25,817 nucleotides of DNA from JBLHKS01 sp047620505 (GTDB lineage Bacteria; Verrucomicrobiota; Verrucomicrobiia; Verrucomicrobiales; DEV007): NCBI GenBank assembly GCA_047620505.1, contig JBLHKS010000098.1, positions 1 through 25,817 on the forward strand, in the 5' to 3' direction. This document shows positions 14,399 through 23,256 of this stretch, one piece after another; the first letter of the stretch is position 1, and each line of letters begins with the position of its first letter. The notes under the pieces are model-generated. The model was not told the origin of the DNA. It worked only from the letters and a program-made list of their open reading frames with translations, and ran no database searches. Both the position numbers and the translations under genes were made by a program.

Positions 14399-17166
14399 CG
14401 TTTGGTGATCGTTTCATCCAGGCTCAAAATCACGTTCGCGACCGCCAGCAAACCATCGCTCTTTTCAAGCTCCCGCAACGCCGCCAGCTCCTCCTCATCC
14501 GGCTCACGCGCTGTCGCCAGACGAAACATTTTCCTGACCGAACCACCTCGCTCGACCAAGGCTCGCGCGGCTTCGATGAAGACCGGATCGTTCATCAAAA
14601 CCAGCGCCTGCAACGGCGTGTTCGTCCGCGAACGCTGCACCACGCAGGTTTCCCGCGTCGGCGCATCGAACGCGAGCAAGTTCGGCGGCGGGGCCTGACG
14701 CTTCCAATAAGAGTAGAGACTTCGCCGATGTCGATCCGGCCCTGTGTCGGGCACGTAGGCGAGATCCCCGTCGTAAGTCACTGCCAGCCAGAGCCCCGGC
14801 GGCTGGTACGGCTTCACGCTCGGTCCTCCGATTTTTTCGACTAACAAACCGCTCACCGCCAGCGCCTGATCGCGGATCTGCTCGGCATGCAGCCGGAAAC
14901 GCGGGCCGCGCGTCAGAAGCCGGTTTCGGGGATCGCGAGTCCATGCTTCCGGCGATGCATCCGAGCTTTGTTGGTAGGTTTCGGACATCGCGATCAGCTT
15001 GTAGATGTGCTTCAAATCCCAGCCGCTTTCGATGAACTCAACGGCAAGCCAATCCAGCAGCTGCTGGTTCGACGGCCACTCGCCCTGGACGCCGAAGTCG
15101 TCGCTCGTCGCAACCAGGCCGACGCCGAAAAATTGCTGCCAGACGCGATTGACGATCACGCGAGCGGTTAGCGGATTCTCCGCCGAAACCAGCCAACGTG
15201 CGAATTCCAAACGGTTCGTCGCTTCGCCCGGCAGAACCTCGGGAACGCCGGGTGAAACTGGATCGCCGGGCTTATCGTACTCGCCGCGGCCGAGCACGTG
15301 GGTTTGGCGCGGCTCGGCCATTTCTTCCATTACCATCGTCTTCGGCAAACCGGATTGAAACGCCGCCACGCGCTTCCGAAGTTCGCGAATTTCCGCATCC
15401 GCGTTTTGAAGCCGTTCGTCCGCGTGATGCTTCAAAAAATGCGCCCTCAACAACGCCGGAATCTGCGTGAATCCGCCAACGGCCAGTTCAAAGATCGCGC
15501 TCTCATCAAGAACGCGATCAAAAATCCTAACCTCGTCGATCATTCCGGAAAACGAAGCGCTCGCTTGCCTGCGTCCGATCCGAACCGGCTCGTCGTTCGT
15601 GAACGATCCGATCAGACCATCGTTCAACACCACCGTTTCCTGCGGCTCACCATTGACGTAAATTTTCACTTCCGCACCGTCCCAGGTCACGAAAAAATGC
15701 CGCCACTCGCCAGTCGTGACCGCGTTCTTCGTCGCCACCCGGATCGAGTCGCTGTTCCAGCGATGAACGAGGTTAACGATCGCCTTGTTTTTGCGCAATG
15801 TCAGGTCGACGCCGCGCATCTCGTTCGCGTCATTCATTTTCGAAATCACGCATCCGTTCGTTCCCTTCACCCAAGCTCCAAACGAAAATGCTGAGCCGAA
15901 TTCCGTGTCGGAAATTTCGACATGCCCGCCGTCGCCGACCTTTGCGGCCTGACCAAACAACGATGGAACAAGTTTCGCTCCCGCCACCGGCTTCCCCGTT
16001 TCCTCCAAACCTTCAGCCGGTTTCGCCACGAGCGATTTTCCCCACACAGCTTGCGCCTCCGCCAACTCCGCTTCCACGGGTTTGAACGCGCGCTCCGCAG
16101 CCGCCAACTCCGCCTTCAAGGCCTCACGCCCGGGCTTCGGAAGCGTCAAACTCGGTGCGGCGTTTCCGCGCGATCCATCGAGCCCGCGTTCCGGCACGTT
16201 GTTGAAAAACGCGAAAAACCGATAGTAATCGCGCTGCGAAATCGGGTCGAATTTGTGATCGTGACAGCGAGCGCATTCGAGCGTCAAGCCCAGCCAGACC
16301 GTCGATGTCGTCTTCACGCGATCGGCGACGTACTCGATCCGAAACTCCTCTTCGATGATCCCGGTCTCGTTGTTGATGCAGTGATTTCGATTGAACCCGG
16401 TCGCAATTTTCTGGCTTTGTGAGGGCTCAGGCAGGAGGTCGCCCGCGATCTGCTCGATCGTGAATTGATCGAAAGGCATGTTGTCGTTGAACGCCTCGAT
16501 CACCCAATCCCGCCAAGGCCACATCGAGCGCTCGCGATCGCCAAAATAGCCATGCGTATCGGCGAACCGCGCCGCATCCAACCAGTAAAGCGCGAGGTGC
16601 TCGCCGAACCTGGGCGAATCCAGCAACTGCTGAACGTGATCCGCGTAGGATTTGCCAGAATCGAGTTGCTCCAGAGTCGGAGGGAGGCCTGTCAGGTCGA
16701 GCGACACACGCCGAAACAACGCCGCTTCGCTAGCCCGCGGACTTGGCTCCAATCTCGATTTTGCGCGGACGAATTCATCGATCGAATTGAGAGATTTCGA
16801 TCGGGCGGGCCTAACGAACGCCCAATGCGGCTCGTAATCGGCTCCGGATTCCATCCAGATTTTCAGCGTCTCAATCTCGGCCTCGCTGAGCTCAAAACCG
16901 GAATCTGGTGGCGGCATTTCTTCATCTGGATCGGAACTCGTGATTCTCGCGAGCACTGAGCCGCTGCTGATTTTCTCCAACGCCGCATCGCGATCGTCCA
17001 ACCGGAAATCGGCCTTACGCGTCGCTGCGTCTGGACCATGGCAGCGAAAGCACTTGTCGCCCAGAATCGGGCGGACATCACGGTTGTAACCGGGCGATTC
17101 GGCAAACCCTGACTTGGCCACCGATAGGGTCAGCGTCAGGAGCAGCACTGAGAGGGCGAACTTCAT
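14395..17166 (-). CDS. DUF1549/DUF1553 planctomycete-type cytochrome protein with LamG domain
   Basis: The 923-residue exported protein has a signal peptide (about 1-22). A planctomycete-type cytochrome domain follows, with heme motif CFRCH at 39-43 and a conserved ISSSDP-like loop (ITSSDPDEEMPPP). DUF1549 covers about 125-335 and holds a second CARCH motif (298-302). A LamG-like jelly roll lies at about 405-565 (FSFGAWVKGTNG, MIDEVRIFDRVLDESA), and DUF1553 at about 650-895 (NRVWQQFFGVGLV, PRFRLHAEQIRDQAL). The domain order is the classical one, and the inserted LamG suggests glycan binding. Electron transfer linked to carbohydrate breakdown is the usual proposal and remains unproven. It overlaps the downstream DUF1501 gene by four bases. 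A 100-base gap separates it from the upstream DUF1501 gene. Two iterated palindromes lie inside (15055 and 16621). Confidence 0.95.
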   Translation of the reverse strand: MKFALSVLLLTLTLSVAKSGFAESPGYNRDVRPILGDKCFRCHGPDAATRKADFRLDDRDAALEKISSGSVLARITSSDPDEEMPPPDSGFELSEAEIETLKIWMESGADYEPHWAFVRPARSKSLNSIDEFVRAKSRLEPSPRASEAALFRRVSLDLTGLPPTLEQLDSGKSYADHVQQLLDSPRFGEHLALYWLDAARFADTHGYFGDRERSMWPWRDWVIEAFNDNMPFDQFTIEQIAGDLLPEPSQSQKIATGFNRNHCINNETGIIEEEFRIEYVADRVKTTSTVWLGLTLECARCHDHKFDPISQRDYYRFFAFFNNVPERGLDGSRGNAAPSLTLPKPGREALKAELAAAERAFKPVEAELAEAQAVWGKSLVAKPAEGLEETGKPVAGAKLVPSLFGQAAKVGDGGHVEISDTEFGSAFSFGAWVKGTNGCVISKMNDANEMRGVDLTLRKNKAIVNLVHRWNSDSIRVATKNAVTTGEWRHFFVTWDGAEVKIYVNGEPQETVVLNDGLIGSFTNDEPVRIGRRQASASFSGMIDEVRIFDRVLDESAIFELAVGGFTQIPALLRAHFLKHHADERLQNADAEIRELRKRVAAFQSGLPKTMVMEEMAEPRQTHVLGRGEYDKPGDPVSPGVPEVLPGEATNRLEFARWLVSAENPLTARVIVNRVWQQFFGVGLVATSDDFGVQGEWPSNQQLLDWLAVEFIESGWDLKHIYKLIAMSETYQQSSDASPEAWTRDPRNRLLTRGPRFRLHAEQIRDQALAVSGLLVEKIGGPSVKPYQPPGLWLAVTYDGDLAYVPDTGPDRHRRSLYSYWKRQAPPPNLLAFDAPTRETCVVQRSRTNTPLQALVLMNDPVFIEAARALVERGGSVRKMFRLATAREPDEEELAALRELEKSDGLLAVANVILSLDETITKR
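15055..15066 (+). repeat. iterated palindrome CAGCAGCTGCTG
   Basis: This exact copy is in the DUF1553 part of the cytochrome gene and is read as QQLL. Confidence 0.85.
16621..16632 (+). repeat. iterated palindrome, CAGCAACTGCTG variant
   Basis: This copy is in the DUF1549 part of the cytochrome gene and is read as QQLL, at a position where the family often has LL. Confidence 0.8.
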
Positions 17167-17266
17167 CCATCCGCATCGTCGCCAATTTCGGCAAACGTCT
17201 CAAGGACAATTGCCATCGCCGTTTGTCGATCGCCGACAGGAAATCTCTCAGGAGATTCGGGCATTG

Positions 17267-18682
17267 TCAGGCCGTTAACTCCGGGACCGGTTTGCCATCC
17301 GCTAAAATCGGGATCGGCCGCCCGGTGTGGTCTTTGAGCATGATCTTGGAGGCATCAATCCCAAGATGGTGGTAAATTGTTGCCAGAAAATCACCCGGCC
17401 CACAAATTCGCTCGGCCGCGTCTTCGCCGCGTCGGTCGCTGGCTCCGATCACGCCGCCAGTGTCGAAGCCGCCTCCGGCCCAGAGATTTGTAAAGGCGCG
17501 CGGCCAGTGATCGCGACCCGGCTGGACCGTTCCGGCGGGGCCGCTTGCCTGTCCGCCGCCACTGCTGGCGACATGGGAAATCTTCGGCGTTCGGCCGAAC
17601 TCGCCGCTGACGACGACAAGCACGCGTTTATTGAGGCCGCGCGCGTAAACGTCTTCGATCAACGCGGAAACGGCTTGGTCGAAATCGTGAGCACGGAACT
17701 TGAGCGCGTCGAAAACGTGCTGGTTGACGGCGTGATCGTCCCAATTGTTGACGCGACCGCACTGCGGGCCGTCGAGCACGCTGGTAATGATTTCGACACC
17801 GGATTCGACCAGCCTCCGCGCCATCAGCAGCTGCTGACCCCAGCGATGCATTCCGTAGCGCTCGCGCGTTCGTTTATCTTCCTTGCTAAGATCGAACGCG
17901 TTGCGCGCTTCAGGATTCGTCAAAAGCGACATCGCTTGCTGCTCAAACTCGTCCAAAGCACCCATGCCTCCCGCGAGATCGACGCTGCGTTCGAGCTGGT
18001 CCAAATTCTGACGCAGCGCGACGCGATCGCTCAGCCGGCCGACTTTGGATTCGTCCAGACCGACGTTTGGCACGGCGAATTCAGGCTGGCTTGGATCGCC
18101 GGTCACGCCGAACGGAGCGTAGCCAGGACCAAGGTAAGTCGGCCCGGCAATCGTAAAGCTGTCGTAGCGCGTAATCGGATTGACGCCGATGTAATTTGGC
18201 AGCGCTCGCTTCTCACTATTCTGGGAACGCAAATAATTCGCGACCGTCATCCAATCCGGATATTTAGGAAACCGCTTGTCCTTCGAATCCGGATCGCCGG
18301 AGAGCATCTGGAGCGAGCCCGCCGGGTGCCCGGGCCCGGTCTGCGCCATTCCGCGAAGCAGATTGAATTTGTCCGCGATCTTCGCTTGAAGCGGCAACAG
18401 TTCGGTTAGCTGCGTGCCCGGGACGTTCGTCGAAATCGTCTTGAACGGGCTGCGGTACTCGCGCTCGGCATCCGGCTTCGGATCGTAGGTATCGAGATGC
18501 GAGCAGCCGCCGCGCAACCAGACGAGGATGACGGCTGTGTTGGATTTTTTGATCGCCGGTGCCGCTGCCCGCAAATTCATCAATGCGGGCAACCCGAGAC
18601 TGGCGAACCCGGTTAGGCCGATTTGCATGAAGCCACGCCGCGCGTGCGGGCCTGAACAAGCTGAATTCGCGTTGGCTGACAT
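17267..18682 (-). CDS. DUF1501 family protein, second copy
   Basis: From ATG 18682 the product is 471 residues and begins MSANANSACSGPHARRGFMQ, close to the usual DUF1501 N-terminus with an RR export signal. DUF1501 marks include VWLRGGCSHLDTYDPKP, VVVSGEFGRTPKI and GRDHWPRAF. A TTG at 18715 is in frame and would overlap the HTTM stop by four bases, but it adds an atypical leader. The protein differs clearly from the other copy (13031-14398) and follows the HTTM gene instead of a cytochrome gene. It is inferred to be an exported hydrolase-like enzyme. Confidence 0.92.
   Translation of the reverse strand: MSANANSACSGPHARRGFMQIGLTGFASLGLPALMNLRAAAPAIKKSNTAVILVWLRGGCSHLDTYDPKPDAEREYRSPFKTISTNVPGTQLTELLPLQAKIADKFNLLRGMAQTGPGHPAGSLQMLSGDPDSKDKRFPKYPDWMTVANYLRSQNSEKRALPNYIGVNPITRYDSFTIAGPTYLGPGYAPFGVTGDPSQPEFAVPNVGLDESKVGRLSDRVALRQNLDQLERSVDLAGGMGALDEFEQQAMSLLTNPEARNAFDLSKEDKRTRERYGMHRWGQQLLMARRLVESGVEIITSVLDGPQCGRVNNWDDHAVNQHVFDALKFRAHDFDQAVSALIEDVYARGLNKRVLVVVSGEFGRTPKISHVASSGGGQASGPAGTVQPGRDHWPRAFTNLWAGGGFDTGGVIGASDRRGEDAAERICGPGDFLATIYHHLGIDASKIMLKDHTGRPIPILADGKPVPELTA
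17825..17836 (+). repeat. iterated palindrome CAGCAGCTGCTG
   Basis: This exact copy is inside the second DUF1501 gene and is read as QQLL in WGQQLLMARRL. Confidence 0.85.
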
Positions 18683-18711
18683 CGTTGAATTCACGGGATT
18701 GACTCGGCGTT

Positions 18712-19614
18712 TCAATCAGAAGATGCGGACCGCGAAGATGGCTGCCTTCTCGGCTGCTTCACGCAAGGGAGATCACTGGGTTTCAAGTGAGTCAGCAGGA
18801 TGAGAATCATGAGCCACTGGAAGAGGAAGAGGTTGAGCGTCAGCTCGATTCCGAGGTGCAGGCAGAGACCGATCACGATCGTTGGCCGACGCATTCGCGG
18901 AACCCAGACTCCGAAGATTAGGAGCGCCTCGCAGCCGATGACCAGCCAGGTTGCGAAATTGAGCAGCCAGGTGAATTCAAACAGACCGGCTAGCCAGGGT
19001 GCTCGCGCGAAATCGTCCAGTTGAATGGCGTAGTGCAGAGCAGTTCCGTTCAGCCAAGCTTCGCCGAGAAGTTTGCACAGCACCGAAGACAGATAGAGGC
19101 AGGTCAGCTGGATTTGAAGGAGTCGGAGCGGCCAGAGCGACGTTTGCAGGTTCGGGCGGCGTGATCGAGTGAGAGACCAGGCTGCGCTGATCGGCATGAA
19201 AATGAGAAGGAAACAGACTAACCGAAAGAGAACGTCTTCACCATCCCAGATGAGGTTGTTTCGGTGATGGAGCGAGAGGAGCCAGATGAAAAGACAGGCG
19301 GCCTGAACACGCGGAAAAATGCCAAGGGTCAAGGCGAGTGCCTGAGTCATGAAGATCGCGAAGCAGGTCCAGAGGACGCCTGCCGTTCCGGGCAGCCAGG
19401 TGAAAACGCTCCAAGTCTGAGGATCGATATTTGCTCGGCCAGCCTTGCGGTCGAGAACGCCGGTATCCGAGAACCAGCGCAGCCAATCGGGCGCGAGGAC
19501 AGCGCCGTTGATCAGCAGGAGAACGCCAAAGCCGATTCTGAAGCCAGCGTAAATTCGTGGATCGGCCGGGTCGAAGAAAAACCGGTTCCAAGCGCTCGTT
19601 AGGGTTTGATTCAC
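18712..19614 (-). CDS. HTTM-domain membrane protein (vitamin K-dependent carboxylase-like)
   Basis: From GTG 19614 the product is 300 residues and begins MNQTLTSAWNRFFFDPADPR. This start overlaps the upstream stop by four bases (GTGA). The protein shows the HTTM opening RIYAGFRIGFGVLLLINGAV and then WLRWFSDTGVLD, and has about six to seven membrane segments. HTTM proteins share the membrane core of gamma-glutamyl carboxylase, but the bacterial substrates are mostly unknown. It is tightly linked to the one-TM protein upstream, with which it probably forms a complex. The C-terminus is basic and Ser-rich. Confidence 0.88.
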   Translation of the reverse strand: MNQTLTSAWNRFFFDPADPRIYAGFRIGFGVLLLINGAVLAPDWLRWFSDTGVLDRKAGRANIDPQTWSVFTWLPGTAGVLWTCFAIFMTQALALTLGIFPRVQAACLFIWLLSLHHRNNLIWDGEDVLFRLVCFLLIFMPISAAWSLTRSRRPNLQTSLWPLRLLQIQLTCLYLSSVLCKLLGEAWLNGTALHYAIQLDDFARAPWLAGLFEFTWLLNFATWLVIGCEALLIFGVWVPRMRRPTIVIGLCLHLGIELTLNLFLFQWLMILILLTHLKPSDLPCVKQPRRQPSSRSASSD

Positions 19615-20120
19615 CGGGAAAGCGGCTCGGAATGGAAATGAGTTCGAGTCCACTCGGTGGGCGCGGGTTCGCCAGGCGGCGGGACGATTTTGCTGAGCAC
19701 GAACAGGCGAGCAGCGACGGCCGGAATTTTGCTCTCGACATTTCCCGCAGTGTAACGCGCGAACTCGCCCCATGCCGCGCAGTTCGAACGGTTGCGAATC
19801 CGGTCGTAGAATTCGATCTCGCGAACGCCGTGGAATTTCTCCCAGCAGGTCGTTTCCGTCCAGTCCGGCGAAGTCCAGGTCTCGACCAAACCATCCTCAA
19901 ATTCGATCTCGACCTGGATGCGATGGTTCTCAGCATCGACGTTCGGCGCGAAGAGCTCCCAGGGACCTTGCCAGAGTCCGGTGACGTCGAGAACGGGGTC
20001 GACCGCATCCAGCAGCTGCTGATGATGGCCGATTCGAACGGGTAGGGTGTCGATGAAAATCAGCGCGACGAATCCGATGATGAAGACGTTCACCAGGACT
20101 CTCCGCCAGTCCGGTTTCAT
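19611..20120 (-). CDS. one-TM protein paired with the HTTM gene
   Basis: The 169-residue protein has one N-terminal membrane anchor (about residues 8-26, VLVNVFIIGFVALIFIDTL). An extracytoplasmic beta-rich domain follows (GPWELFAPNVDAENHRIQVE, then VREIEFYDRIRNR). I recognise it as the kind of partner encoded next to HTTM genes in Planctomycetota and Verrucomicrobiota, without a named family. Both ends overlap neighbours: one base with the YD-repeat gene (TGATG) and four with the HTTM gene. Confidence 0.8.
   Translation of the reverse strand: MKPDWRRVLVNVFIIGFVALIFIDTLPVRIGHHQQLLDAVDPVLDVTGLWQGPWELFAPNVDAENHRIQVEIEFEDGLVETWTSPDWTETTCWEKFHGVREIEFYDRIRNRSNCAAWGEFARYTAGNVESKIPAVAARLFVLSKIVPPPGEPAPTEWTRTHFHSEPLSR
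20010..20021 (+). repeat. iterated palindrome CAGCAGCTGCTG
   Basis: This exact copy is read as QQLL in HHQQLLDAV, about 100 bases into the gene. Confidence 0.85.
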
Positions 20121-21568
20121 CAGTTCTGCTGCCCCTCAGGGAAGGTTTCGGATCCCGGAATGGGCGCGGGTTCGCCGTTCGCCAAGAAGTAGCGCAGGGA
20201 AACTTCGCCCCAAGGATAACGGGCGACCTCGCGCTGAATTCCGTCCTGAAGAAAGCGTCGATTGGTTTCGATGCCGCCGACTCGCGACTGGAAAACTCGG
20301 CCGTCAGCGTCGTAGCGATGAAAGTCGTCATCGGGGCCGATGGCACCTCGCGGCAGCTCGAGATTTTCGCGAAGATGATGGACGAGTTTGCCCTCACTGA
20401 CTTGCCGAAGCAGGTTTCCGTTCGCGTCGTAGAATGCTCGGTAGAAAGTTTCGAATTCGCCGGTTGTTGCGATTTGGCGCTCACGCTTTTTGATAAAGTT
20501 GAAGGTCGGTCCGCGATTTTTGATCCGGTGGGTTCGGACGAGCGGACTGCGGCTGGTTTCCTCCTCGATCATCCCGGTGTCCTCGTTTTGAACGAACGAT
20601 TTCCACGTTCCATCCGGGTAGCTGCGGCGGACCGAAAATTGCCCGCCCGTGATCCGCTCCTGCTCGAGATTCCACTCACGGGAAAGGCCGCCCACGTCGT
20701 AGCGGACGTTGCCGGCGGCGCGAATCGCGCCATCTGCGAGCGCCCAGCTGAAATTGACGCTCGCGCCGGCATAACTCATATTCATCGTCAATTCGCGCTG
20801 ATCGAGTTCGTAGTTGAAGGCAGTGCTGGAGCCGTTCGGCCATGCGATCGAAGCCACTGTTTTTCGCGGGGCCAGCTCGATTCCCAATTCGGCAGCTCGC
20901 GGGTTCGGCACGTCGGGGAACGGCTGAAGCTGGATTTTGTAGCTACCGGCGTGGGTCTCAATTTGAACCTGCGATTCGGCGGGCCGCGAAACACTGACCA
21001 CAGCGACGCCACCCGCACCGCGCACGCCGTCACAGCTGCCGTCGTCTGCATACGTCAGGGTCACGGGCGTGTTTTTCGGTGTCCGAAATTGAGTCAATCG
21101 ACCGGCGCGATATTCGAGCTGAAACCCGTCCGGCGAGGTCCTGACAAAGCGATCAGCTCCAAGCCGCGTGGCGCGACTTCGACCGTTGTAGGAAACGTAG
21201 CTCTCGGGCTCAGCCGGAAGCCGGTAGAGAAAATCGGTCGATCCACCGAGCGTGGTGACCTGAATAAAGTAGTCGTGATCGATCAGCTTCGATTCCAGAA
21301 GTGGGACGATGAAATTCTGCCCGAGCAAGGGCGAGCTGGCACCATCCCAACTGGTGTACTGATAGTAAAAATCGTAAACTTCAGTCTGTGAAAACCGGAT
21401 CGTGCCGAGATGACCGGTAAACTGAAGATTCCCAAAACAGTTCGCGTAACCAACGGTATTCGTCGGTTTGTCCAACTCGTTGGCACCTGCAAACGCCAGA
21501 CCAACGGCGAGAGCACCAATCAGAAATCGTTGGCAAAGACGGTTGCGAGTTACGACCGCCCTGAACAT
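20120..21568 (-). CDS. secreted YD/RHS-repeat-like protein
   Basis: The 482-residue protein has a signal peptide (about residues 1-28, LIGALAVGLAFAG). A beta-rich body carries degenerate YD-like strands: VSYNGRSRATRLGADRF, FQLEYRAGRLTQFRTPKN, FYRAFYDANGNLLRQVSEGK and FHRYDADGRVFQSRVGG. YD/RHS proteins form large shells around toxins or bind cell-surface carbohydrate. This one is short, lacks an RHS core box and toxin tail, and is more likely a surface structural or binding protein. It lies between the Asn-Gly repeat gene and the HTTM partner in the leftward train. Confidence 0.72.
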   Translation of the reverse strand: MFRAVVTRNRLCQRFLIGALAVGLAFAGANELDKPTNTVGYANCFGNLQFTGHLGTIRFSQTEVYDFYYQYTSWDGASSPLLGQNFIVPLLESKLIDHDYFIQVTTLGGSTDFLYRLPAEPESYVSYNGRSRATRLGADRFVRTSPDGFQLEYRAGRLTQFRTPKNTPVTLTYADDGSCDGVRGAGGVAVVSVSRPAESQVQIETHAGSYKIQLQPFPDVPNPRAAELGIELAPRKTVASIAWPNGSSTAFNYELDQRELTMNMSYAGASVNFSWALADGAIRAAGNVRYDVGGLSREWNLEQERITGGQFSVRRSYPDGTWKSFVQNEDTGMIEEETSRSPLVRTHRIKNRGPTFNFIKKRERQIATTGEFETFYRAFYDANGNLLRQVSEGKLVHHLRENLELPRGAIGPDDDFHRYDADGRVFQSRVGGIETNRRFLQDGIQREVARYPWGEVSLRYFLANGEPAPIPGSETFPEGQQN

Positions 21569-21580
21569 CGGAAAACGAGG

Positions 21581-21859
21581 TTACTCGTTGTGGCCGGTTC
21601 CGCCGGGGATGTTGCCGGAATTTCCGTTGTTCCCATTGTTGCCGTTTCCATTCCCGTTGTTGCCGTTGTTTCCATTCCCGTTGCCGTTATTCCCGTTATT
21701 TGCCTCTACCCCTGGTTGAGGAAGCCCGGGGTCCGCGGCATCTGCGTTTTCATTTCCGTTTCCATTGGCATTGCCGTTTCCGTTGCCCTGGGCACCGAGA
21801 TAATTGACGAGACCGAGAGCGGCGACTCCTGAGATGAGAAAAATTACTACAGACTTCAT
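21581..21859 (-). CDS. small exported Asn-Gly repeat protein
   Basis: The 92-residue protein begins MKSVVIFLISGVAALGLV, an export signal or single anchor. The rest is almost entirely Asn and Gly in two blocks: GNGNGNANGNGNEN, and about 38 residues of NGN/NNG units after a PGLPQPGVE linker. It starts inside the stop of the Wzy-like gene (ATGA overlap) and ends 12 bases before the YD-repeat-like gene, so it is embedded in the operon. Such repeats suggest a flexible or gel-forming extracellular peptide. The function is unknown. Confidence 0.75.
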   Translation of the reverse strand: MKSVVIFLISGVAALGLVNYLGAQGNGNGNANGNGNENADAADPGLPQPGVEANNGNNGNGNGNNGNNGNGNGNNGNNGNSGNIPGGTGHNE

Positions 21860-23217
21860 TTTTGGATCGAGTTGGGGTTTGCCGAGGAATATACAACTTC
21901 CAGCCAATTGAAAAGGAAAAACTGTTTGCCGGGAATTTCATGGATTTCCCACGCAGGCGAACGCCCCTGCCGAAGGAGACTGGCAATCGGGTCCGTTCGA
22001 AATCCGCCCAGGTAGATTTTTCCCGGGTTTCGGTCCGCGGCCGCCTTCAGATTGAGGAGGCTTTGCTGGTCGGGCGGATTCAACGCGATCCAATCAGCAG
22101 CCGAATCAAATTTCGGGACGTGCCCGGAAAGCACGATCAGGCGGGCTGATTTCGGGATCTGATCGACGGCGTCTTTTCGAACGATTGTGATCGGTCCGGT
22201 TTCGGGATTCGTGAGCAGCTGCTCACGCGCGGCAATTCCAAAATGCGTGCCGAGAACCCGGGAATCCGGCTCGAGGAGCACAGTCGGCGGCCCTTCTCGA
22301 TCGGTCCCAAGCTGAATGACCTCGGCGCTCCCACGAATCTGGATTTCCTGCTTGCTGAGCAGCCCGATCCCAGCAAATCCCGCCAGAATCGCGCCTCCCG
22401 CGCCGAGGCTTCCCAGCAGCTGCCGACGCCAGCCTGGCCAACCCGCTCCACCCGGGCTGTGCCGGAAGATGACCACTCCAACGAGCGTGACTGCCGGGAT
22501 AAGCCAGAGAAGCAGGGACTCGTCCACGGTGCTGAACACGCCGCCGATCCCGAACGCGATCCAACAGGCCAGAGGCACGGCTTGCGCCGGTGATCGCCGC
22601 GCAGGCCAGGTGAAAACGAGCACGACGATCCAACCGATAAGATAAGCGAATCGCCCGAGCCAACCGAACTCGACTAACCGCGTGAGGTGGCTGTTTACCA
22701 GCGTTCGGTAGCCGAACCGGGAACCGCGATCCTGATAAAACTGGGTGTAGGCCTCGCCCGAATTTCCGACGCCCCAACCGCTTGGCGCGTCGATCATCAT
22801 CCGCGGTGCAGCGCTCCAGACGACTAGCCGATTCGTTACCGATCGATCCGGCTCCCCACCGGTCCCCTGGACGAAGCGCGAACCGGCTTCGACGAATCCG
22901 AGATTCGCGTAAATCGCCAGAAAAACAACGACGATACCCAGCCCGATCCATTCCTTCAGCGGTGCCGGCCCGCGAAGCCACCACCAGACGATCAAACCGC
23001 CTGACACAGCCACAAGGCCGCCTCGCGAATAAGTGTGGATCAAGCAAACGCCCAGCCCCGCATTCAAAACGAGACCTACCCAGAAACCCCACGCTCGAAA
23101 CCGCCGATCGGCGAAAATCCAGCTCACCATCATGAGGCAGGCGATGAGAACAGCCGTCTTGTTCGGGTTCCCCAGGCCCCAATCCATTCGCCAGTGTTCC
23201 TGATAGAAAAACTCCAT
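21856..23217 (-). CDS. Wzy/O-antigen-ligase-like membrane protein with extra C-terminal domain
   Basis: The 453-residue protein opens with GLGNPNKTAVLIACLMM and HTYSRGGLVAVSGG, typical of the middle of O-antigen ligase/polymerase proteins. APSGWGVGNSGEAYTQFY and NSHLTRLVEFGWLG mark the large periplasmic loop. About eight membrane segments end near residue 285. A soluble C-terminal domain of about 160 residues follows (VIQLGTDREGPPTVLLEPDS, ARLIVLSGHVPKFDSAADW) that I cannot place. The usual first three to four membrane helices are absent. It starts 39 bases after the hydrolase gene and overlaps the Asn-Gly repeat gene. It probably polymerises or ligates a surface glycan, possibly onto its small neighbour. 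Confidence 0.78.
   Translation of the reverse strand: MEFFYQEHWRMDWGLGNPNKTAVLIACLMMVSWIFADRRFRAWGFWVGLVLNAGLGVCLIHTYSRGGLVAVSGGLIVWWWLRGPAPLKEWIGLGIVVVFLAIYANLGFVEAGSRFVQGTGGEPDRSVTNRLVVWSAAPRMMIDAPSGWGVGNSGEAYTQFYQDRGSRFGYRTLVNSHLTRLVEFGWLGRFAYLIGWIVVLVFTWPARRSPAQAVPLACWIAFGIGGVFSTVDESLLLWLIPAVTLVGVVIFRHSPGGAGWPGWRRQLLGSLGAGGAILAGFAGIGLLSKQEIQIRGSAEVIQLGTDREGPPTVLLEPDSRVLGTHFGIAAREQLLTNPETGPITIVRKDAVDQIPKSARLIVLSGHVPKFDSAADWIALNPPDQQSLLNLKAAADRNPGKIYLGGFRTDPIASLLRQGRSPAWEIHEIPGKQFFLFNWLEVVYSSANPNSIQK
22211..22226 (+). repeat. 16-base palindrome GTGAGCAGCTGCTCAC, relative of the iterated motif
   Basis: This is a perfect 16-base palindrome sharing the AGCAGCTGCT core of the iterated word, with the outer C/G pair swapped on both sides. 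It is read as REQLL in the Wzy-like gene. A second relative, CAGCAGCTGCCG, lies at 22414-22425. Confidence 0.7.
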
Positions 23218-23256
23218 GACGAAAGGGAAATCGCGCGGCGGGTAGGCCGGCTGGTT

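Noticed and set aside
15298..16422. Rightward open frames opposite the DUF1549/DUF1553 gene
   Set aside because: They are Arg-rich shadows of GC-biased codons in the recognised leftward gene.
17327..18409. Long rightward open frame opposite the second DUF1501 gene
   Set aside because: It is a shadow of a strongly supported gene; the product shows no domain or plausible start.
20318..21391. Rightward 357-residue frame opposite the YD-like gene
   Set aside because: The leftward frame has a signal peptide, YD-like repeats and operon overlaps, while this one has none of these.
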